From CAZAPG01 sp964486935 (GTDB taxonomy: Bacteria; Chloroflexota; Anaerolineae; 4572-78; J111): DNA of 64,000 nt. The stretch is taken from assembly GCA_964486935.1 (NCBI GenBank), contig CAZAPG010000022.1, forward strand, positions 1 to 64,000, read 5' to 3'. Numbering within the stretch: position 1 is the stretch's first letter; each line of letters begins with the position of its first letter. Below are positions 33,001 through 41,291 of this stretch, in pieces. The position numbers were made by a program, and so were the translations under genes. The notes beneath the pieces are model-generated. The model had not been told where the DNA came from, did no database searches, and saw nothing but the letters and a program-made list of their open reading frames with translations.

Positions 33001-36000
33001 ACTACTACATCGGCCTTAGCCCGCAAGAGCACGTGGCCGACGCCGGCCAGGAAACGGCCATTGATTTGGTGGCCGTCGATTGGGCGGCCCAACGGCTGCC
33101 GGAAAAAACGCTCGACGTGCAGATTGTGCGCTACGAGTGGGTCAACACCTTTGTCGAAGAAGGGGGCGGCGGTTACTGGCAGAGTGAAACTAAAAAAGAG
33201 CTGGTTGACTCCTTCACCGTTACCACCGATAGCCGGGGCGAGGCCATTGCTCGCTTCACCCCGCCCCAGGGCGGCTCTTACCAGATTATTGCGCAGGATG
33301 CCGCTACCCTGACCGAACCCCCCGACGCCGAATCTCCCAATCTCCTCATCTCCAACATCCGCTCCTCTATTTTTATCTGGGTGGCCGGCGAAGAGCGCGT
33401 CTCCTGGCGGCGCGAGAATCACGACCGCATCACCCTTATCAGCGACAAAAGCGAATACGCCCCCGGCGAAACCGCCGAAATCCTCATTCCCTCCCCCTTT
33501 GCCGGGGAGCATCTGGCCCTGGTTACGGTGGAGCGCGGGCGCATCATCCAGCAGGAAGTCATCCAGATGAGCAGCAACAGCCAGATTTACCGCCTGCCCA
33601 TCACCGGGCCGTACGCGCCCAATATTTACGTGTCGGTGGTGCTGGTGCAGGGGCGCGACGGCCCCAGGGTGGACGACGCCCCCCGCCTGGCCGATTACAA
33701 AGTGGGCATTTTGCCCATCGACGTGTCGCCGCAGGAGCGACTGCTCAATATCGAACTGACCCCCGATGCTGAGCAGGCCCAGCCCGGCGACGAGATTAAC
33801 TACAGCCTGCAAGTGACCGATGATGCCGGCCAGCCCGTGCCCGCCGCCGAATTCTCGCTGGATTTGGTGGACAAAGCCGTATTGACCCTTCAGCCGCGCA
33901 CCAACGAGGCCATTGTCAAAGCTTACTACAATCGCCGGGCGCTGGGCATCAGCACGTCCAGCGGGCTGGCGGTCTCGGCCAACCTGCTGCTGCTGGAACT
34001 GGCCGAAGATTTGGGGCTGGAGCAAGAAGCGTTTGTGGCCCAATCCGAGGCCGGGGCAGCCGACGCAGTTGAGGAAAAAGTAGCGGCAGCGCCCCAGGCT
34101 ACGGCCTCGTCGGCCGAAGCGCCCGCCCCAATGGCATTGGGAGAGGCCGACAGCGCCGGCGGGTTGGCCCGCAATGAAGCCCAGGTTCCCGCCGGGGTTG
34201 AAGTCCGCGAGGAGTTCAGCGATACGGCCTACTGGAATCCCGTGATTGTGACCGATGAAAGCGGCCAGGCAGAGGTCAGCCTGACCCTGCCCGATAACCT
34301 GACTACCTGGGTGATGCGCGGCGTGGGCGTCACCAACGATACCAAAGTGGGCGAGGCCACGACCGAACTGGTCTCGACCCTGCCGCTGCTTATCCGGCCC
34401 GTAGCGCCGCGCTTCTTTGTAGTAGATGACCGGGCGCAACTGGCGGCCAACATCAGCAACAACACTCCCGACCCGCTGGAGGTGGAAGTGACCCTGGCCG
34501 CCGAGGGTGTGGCTATTGACGCCCAAACCCCGGCGGTGCAAACCGTCGAAATTCCCGCCCGCAGCGAGTCGAAAGTAACCTGGGAGGTGGCGGTCGAGGA
34601 CGTTATCAGCACCACCCTGGTATTTGCCGCCGTCAGCGCCGACGGCCAGTATAGCGATGCTTCAAAACCGCGCCTGACGACCGGCCCGGACGGCTCGCTG
34701 CTGGTCTTCCGCTACACCGCGCCGGATATTGTTGGCACGGCCGGGCAACTGGCCGAAGGCGGCAGCCGCACCGAGGTTGTCGCCCTGCCGCCCAGCTTTG
34801 ATGAGCGGCGCGGCGAACTGAGCGTGCAGCTTGACCCCAGCTTGGCCGCCGGCATGCGCGATGGCCTGACATACCTGGAGCACTACGAGTACGAATGCAC
34901 CGAGCAAACTGTCAGCCGCTTCTTGCCCAACGTGTTGACCTTCAACGCGCTGCAAGCGTTGGGCATCGAGAACCCGGAGCTGGAGCAAAAGCTGCCCGGC
35001 CTGGTTGACGCCGGGCTGAACAAACTCTACACCCAGCAAAAACCGGATGGCGGCTGGGGCTGGTGGGCCAACAACGAGAGCAACGTTCACGTTACGGCCT
35101 ACGTGGTTTTTGCGCTCACCAAGGCGCAGCAGGCCGGGGTAGACGTGTCGGCCACGGTGCTGGCCAACGGGCAAAATTTCTTGCTCAACCACCTGCAATC
35201 CACCCGCCAGTTGAACACCACCTTTGACGCCAACCGCCACGCCTTTGTGCTGTACGCCCTGGCCGAAGGCGGCGCGGCCCCGGCAGACTCGCTGGAGGCG
35301 TTGTTTGACGCCCGCGAGAAGCTGGCTCACTACGCCCGCGCTTACCTGGCTCTGGCCCTGCACCTGACCGGCCCGCAAAAATACGCGGACCAAATTGACA
35401 CTTTACTGAGCGACATCAACAACGCCGCCATTCTCAGCGCCACCGGCGCGCACTGGGAAGAGGACCGCTACGATTTCTGGGCGATGAACACCGACACCCG
35501 CTCGACGGCCATCATTCTGGACGCGCTGGCCAAACTGGACCCGGACAACGCCCTTATCCCCAATGTGGTGCGCTGGCTGATGGTTGCCCGCAAAGATGGT
35601 ATCTGGGAGACCACCCAGGAAACGGCCTGGGCGCTCATCGCCCTGACCGACTGGATGGTGGAAACCGGCGAGCTTGAGGCCAGCTACGACTTTACCGCCT
35701 TTTTGAATGACGACGAATTAGCCGGCCGCAGCGTAACCAAAGAGAATGTGCAGGACAGTACCAGTCTGAAAATCCCCGTGGCCGATTTGCTGGTTGAAAG
35801 CGGCAATCTGCTAACCGTGGCCCGCACCGATGGCAACGGGCGGCTGTACTACACCGCTCATTTGAAGGTCTTTTTGCCGGTCGAGGAGATTGAGCCGGAA
35901 GCGCGGGGCATCTTTGTCAGCCGCAGCTACAAGCTGGCCTCCTGTCTGGAGGAGCAAGCGACTGACAGAAGCGTGGTTTGCAACGAAGTGCGCGAGGCCA

Positions 36001-36431
36001 AATTGGGCGATGTCATTCGAGTCAACCTGACCATCATCGCCCCCAATGATCTGTACTACGTGGTGGTTGAAGACCCGCTGCCCGCCGGGGCCGAGGCGAT
36101 TGACACCGGTTTGGCGACAACCAGCCTGCTGGCTATGGACCCCTCGCTGAGCCGGGTCAGCCCGGTCTATCTGGGTGAGGCAGATGTCTCGTTTGGCGGG
36201 GGCCGGCCTTACTACTGGTGGTGGTGGAACTGGTACTCTCGCAGCGAATTGCGCGATGAGAAGGTGGTACTGTTTGCCGATTATCTGCCCAAAGGCACGT
36301 ATGAGTACAGCTACACCATGCGCGCCACCCTGCCGGGCGATTACCACGTCATCCCTACCGTGGCGAACGAGTTTTACTTTCCCGAAGTATTTGGCCGCAG
36401 TGATGGCCGGCTGTTGAGTATTGGCCGGTAA
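30042..36431 (+). CDS. Giant alpha-2-macroglobulin-family lipoprotein with thioester
   Basis: 2129 aa. GTG start seven nt after AAGGAG. A lipoprotein signal ends at Cys56 (LPLLILVIISAC), preceded by an unusually long n-region read from heptad-repeat DNA. Then come a Thr-Pro linker, four Ig-like/MG repeats (each with an FNxPI- or FDRAM-type motif), an MG2-type domain with IYTDRPIYRPGQTIYFKG (about 745), a bait/alpha-2-macroglobulin core (EEFSDTAYWNPVIVTDESG), and a thioester domain with YECTEQT at Cys1619-Gln1622. Bacterial A2Ms trap proteases by covalent thioester attack and are thought to protect the envelope, often with a penicillin-binding protein 1C gene; none is next door here. Ends in a bidirectional terminator. 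Confidence 0.92.
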   Translation: MQLNSKFKRYLSFVMCHTLRSLVTRYATRTMKCPLGTPYALRNTLPLLILVIISACTPGATPTPGAQAVTPAINATPSPTPTSPPPPPKVTFTPVEPGTVSPIIAQRFPRRGEELPPDEAIELVFDRAMNQQAVADAFTLQSAEAQPKIIDGAFDWPNERTLRFTPARPLERSTVYDAILTQQATAADGAPLAEPFTFRFSTPGFLEVTQVIPAGGTTDVETNPTITVMFNRPVVPLTSLAQAENFPQPLEFEPAISGSGEWLNTSIYVFRPDRDIAGGTTFKARVKAGLEDVSGNTLLPNNFEWQFTTQPPEVVFTEPNDGQTLVPIENAIKITFNQPIDDASARERFKLDAGGLFGGNIPGQFEVLNNTLTFTPAERLEFDATYQVTIDAGVTNAAGGSGMRQPYSFRFTTVPLPRIVETRPADGDNNASPYTDFTILFNAPINPATVMPHVEMTPPLPVTPTLVYTSYSPWNNSFSFSFGAKPSSEYSVRISPGIEDPYGNQTSENLLVRFRTQPLRPNYQLRIPDIVATYDAGLPAKMVVGFINVNTLNLRLYRLNEDEILRPEWEWWDFQPDSSKLVRAWQERLEGPADEQSFHPLDLVEGGGPLEPGLYLLDTDSPQVEYRNNYGQRHLMVVTKSNLTLKAGQRDALAWVTDLATGRPVAGQEVAFYNEDRDRLGVATTNSDGLAQLDLSQRRNRSNILAVVLPNGQQNFSAVSENWARGVSPYEFGLDFAYQLPDYNIHIYTDRPIYRPGQTIYFKGIIRAEDDVDFRLPDLGRVMVTVRDANYEIILEEEVQVSPAGTFNGEVTLAEGAALGSYVISLSFADQYSEQYVQVAAYRPPEFEVTVEPDAPERLRGDDVQAVINTSYFFGGPLAGANISWNVLAENYRFEPPQLGNYSFSDADDPYVCFDCWWYRFDSFPQPILSGSGVSDASGRLEISLDGQQIDAALETGSYRLIIEATATGPDNQVISGRSSLILHKGDYYIGLSPQEHVADAGQETAIDLVAVDWAAQRLPEKTLDVQIVRYEWVNTFVEEGGGGYWQSETKKELVDSFTVTTDSRGEAIARFTPPQGGSYQIIAQDAATLTEPPDAESPNLLISNIRSSIFIWVAGEERVSWRRENHDRITLISDKSEYAPGETAEILIPSPFAGEHLALVTVERGRIIQQEVIQMSSNSQIYRLPITGPYAPNIYVSVVLVQGRDGPRVDDAPRLADYKVGILPIDVSPQERLLNIELTPDAEQAQPGDEINYSLQVTDDAGQPVPAAEFSLDLVDKAVLTLQPRTNEAIVKAYYNRRALGISTSSGLAVSANLLLLELAEDLGLEQEAFVAQSEAGAADAVEEKVAAAPQATASSAEAPAPMALGEADSAGGLARNEAQVPAGVEVREEFSDTAYWNPVIVTDESGQAEVSLTLPDNLTTWVMRGVGVTNDTKVGEATTELVSTLPLLIRPVAPRFFVVDDRAQLAANISNNTPDPLEVEVTLAAEGVAIDAQTPAVQTVEIPARSESKVTWEVAVEDVISTTLVFAAVSADGQYSDASKPRLTTGPDGSLLVFRYTAPDIVGTAGQLAEGGSRTEVVALPPSFDERRGELSVQLDPSLAAGMRDGLTYLEHYEYECTEQTVSRFLPNVLTFNALQALGIENPELEQKLPGLVDAGLNKLYTQQKPDGGWGWWANNESNVHVTAYVVFALTKAQQAGVDVSATVLANGQNFLLNHLQSTRQLNTTFDANRHAFVLYALAEGGAAPADSLEALFDAREKLAHYARAYLALALHLTGPQKYADQIDTLLSDINNAAILSATGAHWEEDRYDFWAMNTDTRSTAIILDALAKLDPDNALIPNVVRWLMVARKDGIWETTQETAWALIALTDWMVETGELEASYDFTAFLNDDELAGRSVTKENVQDSTSLKIPVADLLVESGNLLTVARTDGNGRLYYTAHLKVFLPVEEIEPEARGIFVSRSYKLASCLEEQATDRSVVCNEVREAKLGDVIRVNLTIIAPNDLYYVVVEDPLPAGAEAIDTGLATTSLLAMDPSLSRVSPVYLGEADVSFGGGRPYYWWWWNWYSRSELRDEKVVLFADYLPKGTYEYSYTMRATLPGDYHVIPTVANEFYFPEVFGRSDGRLLSIGR
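30063..30175. repeat. Heptad array inside the A2M signal peptide
   Basis: 7-mers ATTTGTC, ATGTGTC, ACTCGTC, ACTCGTT, ACGCAAC, then ACGCCCT twice and ACGCAAC. Read in frame as about 37 residues (HTLRSLVTRYATRTMK, then CPLGTPYALRNT) between the GTG and the hydrophobic core of the signal peptide. An ATG at 30132 could serve as a shorter start. Confidence 0.85.
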
Positions 36432-36446
36432 GCAGCGCAACTAAAC

Positions 36447-36476
36447 AAAAAATCCCCTCGCGTGAGGGGATTTTTT
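36447..36476. terminator. Bidirectional terminator between A2M and khpA
   Basis: AAAAAA-TCCCCTC, four-base loop GCGT, GAGGGGA-TTTTTT. Lies between two convergent genes and has a U-run in both directions. Confidence 0.93.
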
Positions 36477-36492
36477 GCTTTTGGCGCCAGAG

Positions 36493-36729
36493 CTAGATAA
36501 TTTCCAAATTGACTCGTTTGCCGTCTTTAGCGGCGCTGGTGCGCAGCAATGTGCGCATTGCGTTGGCTACCCGGCCTTCCTTCCCAATGATGCGACCCAT
36601 ATCATCGGGAGCGACGCTGAGTTCAAGGACAATCATGGAAGCACCTTCCACTTCCTCAACTCGTACCTGGTCGGAGTCATTAACTACTGCGCGTGCCATA
36701 TGGAGGGTAAGATCTTTTAGTTGTCCCAT
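36493..36729 (-). CDS. khpA: KH-domain RNA-binding protein KhpA
   Basis: 78 aa from the ATG that has GGGAGG upstream; the frame stays open 17 codons further. A single KH domain with IIGKEGRVANAMRTLL (GKEG loop at 49-52). KhpA with its partner KhpB/Jag binds RNA and affects cell division and shape. In many genomes it sits beside rpsP; not here. Length is typical. Confidence 0.88.
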   Translation of the reverse strand: MGQLKDLTLHMARAVVNDSDQVRVEEVEGASMIVLELSVAPDDMGRIIGKEGRVANAMRTLLRTSAAKDGKRVNLEII

Positions 36730-36960
36730 TTTTTTTCGAACCTCCCAATTCGAAAACCTTATTAAATTATTGAAGTACAAGTAATTTGAGTATATCAGGT
36801 TTACAGGCGGGGGTCAATACGTATTTTCCCCCATGAGTACTAAAGCCCGTGCGGGATATTTTTCACAAGAATTTGCGGTTTGCCTGTTTTACCAGACAGG
36901 GTGTATCATGGGCTTTTTATTGATGAGAAGCGTTATCTTTATAATAGGTGAATATAACCA

Positions 36961-38028
36961 ATGGCAAAACTAAAAATAGGCGTGGTCGGGGCCGGTATTG
37001 GGCGGACTCATTTAGCCGGCTACCAGGCCTTGCCAAACGATGTGGAAATAGTAGCCTTGTGCGATGTTAACGAAACCCGCCTTAAAGAGATTGGCGACCA
37101 GTTTAATATTCCACTGCGCTATACCGATTATCACGAACTTTTCTCGTCCGGTCAGATTGAGGCCGTGAGTATTTGCCTGCCCAACAGCCTGCACGCTCCG
37201 GCCTCTATTGCCGCGCTGGAGGCCGGGCTGCACGTGCTGTGCGAAAAACCGCTGTCTGAAAATGGGGCATCGGGCCAAAAGATTGTTGAGGCCGCGGCCA
37301 AAGCAGCCGGCAAATTTATGATTTGCTTTAACCGGCGCTACCGGCCCGATGTTCAGTGGATGAAACAGGTACTCAACGAGGGTAAGTTGGGCAAAATTTA
37401 CCAGGTTAAGGCCGGCTGGGTTCGAGAAACGGGCATTCCGGGCAAAGGCTGGTTTATTAATAAAGAGGTGGCCGGCGGCGGCCCGCTGATTGACCTGGGA
37501 GTCCATATGCTAGACTCGGTGATGTGGCTGCTGGATTATCCGCAGCCGCTGACTGTAAGCGGAGAGGTGCAGGCCCATTTTGGGCCGCGCGGCCAAAAAA
37601 CCTGGAATTGGAAAGAAAGCGACATTCAGCAAAATTTTGCCGTGGAGGATTCTGCCACCGCTTTTATCCGGCTGGCGGGGGGAATGAGCCTGCATTTGGA
37701 AACCAGTTGGGCCTCGCACGCCCGGCCCGGCAAGGATGACTTTTTTATTACGCTAATGGGTACTGAGGGCGCCATTGAACTGTATGTGGCTAATTATGCG
37801 TCGGAAAATACGCTGACTTTTTACACCGAAATTAACGGCATTCCGGTAACTGTTAAACCGCACACCGTTGGCGCTCGCGCTGACCACGTTTACGCCGTGG
37901 CCGAGTTTGTTAAATGCATTCAGGAAGATTTGCCGCCTACCGCTTCGGCTGAAAACGGGCTGACAATTATGAAGATTATCGACGCAATTTATCAATCTGC
38001 GGCAACGGGCCGGGAGGTAATCATTTAA
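36961..38028 (+). CDS. Gfo/Idh/MocA-family oxidoreductase
   Basis: 355 aa. N-terminal Rossmann fold (IGVVGAGIGRTHLAGY), the CEKPLSENG motif of the family at about residue 95, and a C-terminal alpha/beta domain with GGGPLIDLGVHMLDSVMWLL. NAD(P)-dependent sugar or inositol dehydrogenase; exact substrate unknown. The upstream TATAAT at 36940 gives a very short leader. Its stop overlaps the convergent gene's stop in the shared TTAA (38025-38028). Confidence 0.88.
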   Translation: MAKLKIGVVGAGIGRTHLAGYQALPNDVEIVALCDVNETRLKEIGDQFNIPLRYTDYHELFSSGQIEAVSICLPNSLHAPASIAALEAGLHVLCEKPLSENGASGQKIVEAAAKAAGKFMICFNRRYRPDVQWMKQVLNEGKLGKIYQVKAGWVRETGIPGKGWFINKEVAGGGPLIDLGVHMLDSVMWLLDYPQPLTVSGEVQAHFGPRGQKTWNWKESDIQQNFAVEDSATAFIRLAGGMSLHLETSWASHARPGKDDFFITLMGTEGAIELYVANYASENTLTFYTEINGIPVTVKPHTVGARADHVYAVAEFVKCIQEDLPPTASAENGLTIMKIIDAIYQSAATGREVII

Positions 38029-38420
38029 ACCGAGGTATAAACCAGCCAGCCGATAACGCCCAAAACAATCAGGCCGGCCACAAACGGCCCCCAGGCAACC
38101 GACTGCCAGGCCGCAACCAGCCCCGGCTCTTCAGCCGACTCTGACCGGGAGTGAGGATTATGGGGATTGGCACCTGGCGAGGAATTATCTTCTTTGGGAG
38201 TCAACATACGCAGCTTGCCGGGGTCTTTGGGTATCCATTGCTGGCCATCGTGCTGGTACCATTGCCCGGTTTCGTGACCAAACATCCAGTAGTAGCCATC
38301 GGGGGCGATGTCTACCATAGCCATCAGTTGGCTTTCAAAATTTTGCTGATTAATTTGTCCGGCGGCAAGCTGGCTTTTTAAAGCTCTAACCGATTGCTCA
38401 ACTTTAGCGAAGTTGATCAT
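38025..38420 (-). CDS. Tail-anchored protein with a Trp-rich DGYYW...GQWY module
   Basis: 131 aa. An N-terminal helix (MINFAKVEQSVRALKSQLAAG, the quoted core KVEQSVRALKSQL) resembles a SHOCT-like segment. Then DGYYWMFGHETGQWYQHDG and QQWIPKDP, a Trp/Tyr-rich module. Then a Ser/Pro linker and a C-terminal span (GPFVAGLIVLGVIGWLVYTSV, core VAGLIVLGVIGWLVY). Starts 9 bp after the PP2C gene, so probably co-expressed; it may be a target or anchor of that phosphatase. Function not known. Confidence 0.65.
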   Translation of the reverse strand: MINFAKVEQSVRALKSQLAAGQINQQNFESQLMAMVDIAPDGYYWMFGHETGQWYQHDGQQWIPKDPGKLRMLTPKEDNSSPGANPHNPHSRSESAEEPGLVAAWQSVAWGPFVAGLIVLGVIGWLVYTSV

Positions 38421-38429
38421 TTTGGCACG

Positions 38430-39365
38430 TTAGTTATTTTGCCCGCTGCTTTCCGGCAGCGTGTCGGGCTTTTGGTGTCGAGGCGCGAGAGAAGGTTTGG
38501 TATCATCCAGGCTAGAAACTTTAGGCGGCGCCTGGGGTTCTGAGCCGTAACCGGGTTCCTTTGCTTCCTCGTCGGATATTTGGATGATGATGGCGGTAAT
38601 ATTATCGGGACCGCCAGACTCGTTGGCCCGGTTGATAAGCTGTTCGGCGGCAGCCAGCGGTGTTGGCGCGGAATTGAGAATGTCTCTAATAATAGGGTCG
38701 CTAACTTCGCCCCACAGGCCATCGCTGCATAAGATGACAATATCATTTAACTGGAGCTTTTCGGTTGCGGTATGAATTTCTACATCGCTGCCCTGGCCCA
38801 ACGCCTGATAAAGAACGTTGCGGCGGGGGTGGGTTTGGGCCTCTTCATCGGTGATTTTGCCCATTTCAACCAGCCGAGACACCAGCGAATGGTCCCGGCT
38901 AAGCAAGCGAAGCTCATTCTCGCGCAGCAGATAGGCCCGCGAGTCGCCAACATTCATTGAAACCAGCAGGTCTTCATATAAAACCGCGGTAACTACGGTG
39001 GTTCCGCCGCCCTGGGTGGCGTCCATCACCTTCAGATTGGCTTTTTCTATAGCGCCGGCTAACGCCTCGACAATGGCGTTTTCAGGGGTGCTTTCTGGAA
39101 CAGGAATGATTGAAGCGTAATATTCGGCGTTGATTGTTTCGGTGGTAACAGCAGAGGCTACTTCGCCTTTTTGATGCCCGCCCATCCCATCGGCCAGTAC
39201 ATAAAGATAGCCCCGGCTAACTAATTTATTGATGTCAGTATTGGTTGGTAATTTATAGGCGTCTTCATTGTGGTCTCGCACCATCCCCGTATCGGTCAAC
39301 CCGGCGTAATGATAATACATAATGGGTTTTGCTCTGTTTGACTTCTCTGACATATTGTCGGGCAA
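38430..39365 (-). CDS. PP2C-family Ser/Thr protein phosphatase
   Basis: 311 aa. TTG start with GAGGAGG eight nt upstream; an ATG four codons later has that site too far away. Motifs: RDHNEDAY, VLADGMGGHQKGEVAS (metal aspartate), CSDGLWGEV, and GGPDNITAIII. Mn/Mg-dependent phosphatase reversing Hanks-type kinases; no such kinase gene in the window. Soluble, with a Pro/Ser-rich C-terminal tail. Operon with the tail-anchored protein. Confidence 0.92.
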   Translation of the reverse strand: MPDNMSEKSNRAKPIMYYHYAGLTDTGMVRDHNEDAYKLPTNTDINKLVSRGYLYVLADGMGGHQKGEVASAVTTETINAEYYASIIPVPESTPENAIVEALAGAIEKANLKVMDATQGGGTTVVTAVLYEDLLVSMNVGDSRAYLLRENELRLLSRDHSLVSRLVEMGKITDEEAQTHPRRNVLYQALGQGSDVEIHTATEKLQLNDIVILCSDGLWGEVSDPIIRDILNSAPTPLAAAEQLINRANESGGPDNITAIIIQISDEEAKEPGYGSEPQAPPKVSSLDDTKPSLAPRHQKPDTLPESSGQNN

Positions 39366-39535
39366 TGTTGCTGCCTCCTCAAGTTTTGTTGGCGCAAATA
39401 GTATTGAGACGCATCGGCTCGATTTTTACGTTTACATTATAACGCCTTTTTCAATAATTTTCCAAACCAAAAAGCAGCACTTTTGGGTCAGAAAAGAAAC
39501 GGCTCCCAAGAAACACGCTATTTCTGGCCTAATGA

Positions 39536-39568
39536 AGACCTCAAAGGTTTCTAAAACCTTTGAGGTCT
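39536..39568. repeat. AGACCT-family palindrome, copy 3
   Basis: AGACCTCAAAGGTTT pairs with AAACCTTTGAGGTCT across a 3-nt loop, followed by GGAGTAGC. This is the inverted form of the element at 24063, with a different but complementary stem. Between the divergent PP2C and sugar dehydrogenase genes. Confidence 0.85.
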
Positions 39569-39608
39569 GGAGTAGCTTTTAAGCAATACCCTCTCAGGTG
39601 TAGATTTT

Positions 39609-41270
39609 ATGAAATTGTATCAGCAATTGGCTATGATAATTTTGGCGGCTTTGCTGGCCGGCTGCTCTGCCGGCTCGTCGGGTCGGGTACGCTTACCGGC
39701 CACGGCTACACCCTCGGCTGCCCCGGAGCCAGCTTTGGCCGCGCAACCTAAACTGGCCGGTACTGGCCGGACAATTTTGCCGGAGGTCGGGCTGCGGTTG
39801 GTGGCCGGCTACCTGTCTGAGCCAACCTATCTTACTCACGCCGGCGATGGCAGCGGGCGGCTGTTTGTGCTGGAGCGCCGGGGTAAAATTCGGCTCATCG
39901 AGCAAGGCCGTCTGCGGGCCGGGCCTTTTTTAGACCTGTCCGGCCTGGTCAACGCCGATAACGACCTGGAGCAAGGGCTGCTGGGCCTGGCTTTTCACCC
40001 CAATTTTCCGGCAGACCCGCGCTTTTTTGTCTATTACTCCAACCGGGATGACGACACCGTGCTGGCCAGTTACCGCGTTAACGGGGCCGGTCAGCCAGAG
40101 CCAGATTCGGCCCAAACGCTGCTGCTAATCAGCCAACCGTTCACCAACCACAACGGCGGACAGCTTCTGTTTGGCCCCGATGGCTACCTGTATCTGGGCG
40201 TGGGCGAGGGCGGCTTGAGTGAAGACCCCGGCCCCAACTCGCTGCTGGGCAAAATTTTGCGCCTGGATGTGGACGGGGCCGAACCATACGCCATTCCCCC
40301 TGATAATCCTTTTGTGGGCGATGCCAACTACCGCCCCGAAATTTGGGACCTGGGCCTGCGCAACCCCTGGCGCTTCTCGTTTGACCGCCAATCCGGCGAT
40401 TTGTATATTGCCGATGTCGGCCAAAATCTTTACGAAGAAGTTAACCTGGAACCGGCGGGTAGCGGCGGCGGGCGCAACTACGGCTGGCCGATTATGGAAG
40501 GTTATCACTGTTACGAAAGCGCTGCCTGCAATCAATCTGGCCTCACTTTGCCCGTGGCCGAGTACGAGCGCAAAGAGGGTTGCGCTATTACCGGCGGCTA
40601 TGTTTACCGGGGAGCGCAGTTTCCCCAACTGGATGGCCTTTACTTTTTTGGCGACTACTGCACCGGCAAAATTTGGGCCATGCCGCCGGATGACGCGCCC
40701 GTAGAGGCGCTGGACACCATTCTCAACATCTCCTCTTTTGGCCAGGACGAAGCCGGCGAGCTGTACGTAACCGACCTGTCAACCGGGCAGGTCTACCAAC
40801 TGGTAGTCACCGCCAGAGAAACCAACACCAACTGGCCCGGCGCCTGGCCGCTGGCCGAAACGCCGGAGGTCAGACTGGACACTCAATTTGAGGGAGGTAT
40901 CCGGCTGGCGGGCTACCAGGCCGACTCCCCGCTGGACTCGCCGGGTGAGGTGGTGCGGCTCACCCTCTTTTGGCAGGGGCAGCGCCTCCCGGAAACCGGC
41001 AATGTGTTTGTGCAGGTCCGCGACGCGTCGAACACCACGGTGGCCCAGGCCGACCACCCGCTGTACGTGTCGCAAGATGTGTTAACTGCTGATGGAACGA
41101 TGCTGCGCGACGGGGCCGCGTTGGTGCTGCCCCCCGATTTGCCCGCCGGAGAGTACCGGCTACTGGCAGGCTTTTATAATGCCGAAACCGGCCAGCGCCT
41201 GCCCGTCATCAACGACCAGAGCGGCGAAAATGCGGCGGTGCTGGGTGCGTTTTTGGTTGGCTCAAATTAA
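39609..41270 (+). CDS. PQQ-type soluble sugar (aldose) dehydrogenase lipoprotein
   Basis: 553 aa. Lipobox LLAGC (Cys19), so outer-surface anchored. Six-bladed propeller of the GSDH/HHIP family: NADNDLEQGLLGLAFHPNF, NHNGGQLLFGPDGYLYLGVG, LRNPWRFSFDRQSGDLYIADV, then GGYVYRG near the end. PQQ-dependent enzymes oxidise aldoses to lactones. The C-terminal about 130 residues (LTLFWQGQRLPETGN, then PAGEYRLLAGFYNAETGQRL) are the same beta domain found in the glycosyltransferase-like proteins at 2868-10777. No PQQ synthesis genes nearby. Confidence 0.83.
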   Translation: MKLYQQLAMIILAALLAGCSAGSSGRVRLPATATPSAAPEPALAAQPKLAGTGRTILPEVGLRLVAGYLSEPTYLTHAGDGSGRLFVLERRGKIRLIEQGRLRAGPFLDLSGLVNADNDLEQGLLGLAFHPNFPADPRFFVYYSNRDDDTVLASYRVNGAGQPEPDSAQTLLLISQPFTNHNGGQLLFGPDGYLYLGVGEGGLSEDPGPNSLLGKILRLDVDGAEPYAIPPDNPFVGDANYRPEIWDLGLRNPWRFSFDRQSGDLYIADVGQNLYEEVNLEPAGSGGGRNYGWPIMEGYHCYESAACNQSGLTLPVAEYERKEGCAITGGYVYRGAQFPQLDGLYFFGDYCTGKIWAMPPDDAPVEALDTILNISSFGQDEAGELYVTDLSTGQVYQLVVTARETNTNWPGAWPLAETPEVRLDTQFEGGIRLAGYQADSPLDSPGEVVRLTLFWQGQRLPETGNVFVQVRDASNTTVAQADHPLYVSQDVLTADGTMLRDGAALVLPPDLPAGEYRLLAGFYNAETGQRLPVINDQSGENAAVLGAFLVGSN

Positions 41271-41291
41271 TCTCATTTGCAGGAGGAATTT

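Noticed and set aside
32124..34541. An 805-codon open frame on minus inside the A2M gene
   Set aside because: Antisense shadow of GC-rich coding DNA; low-complexity Gly/His/Val composition and no domain.
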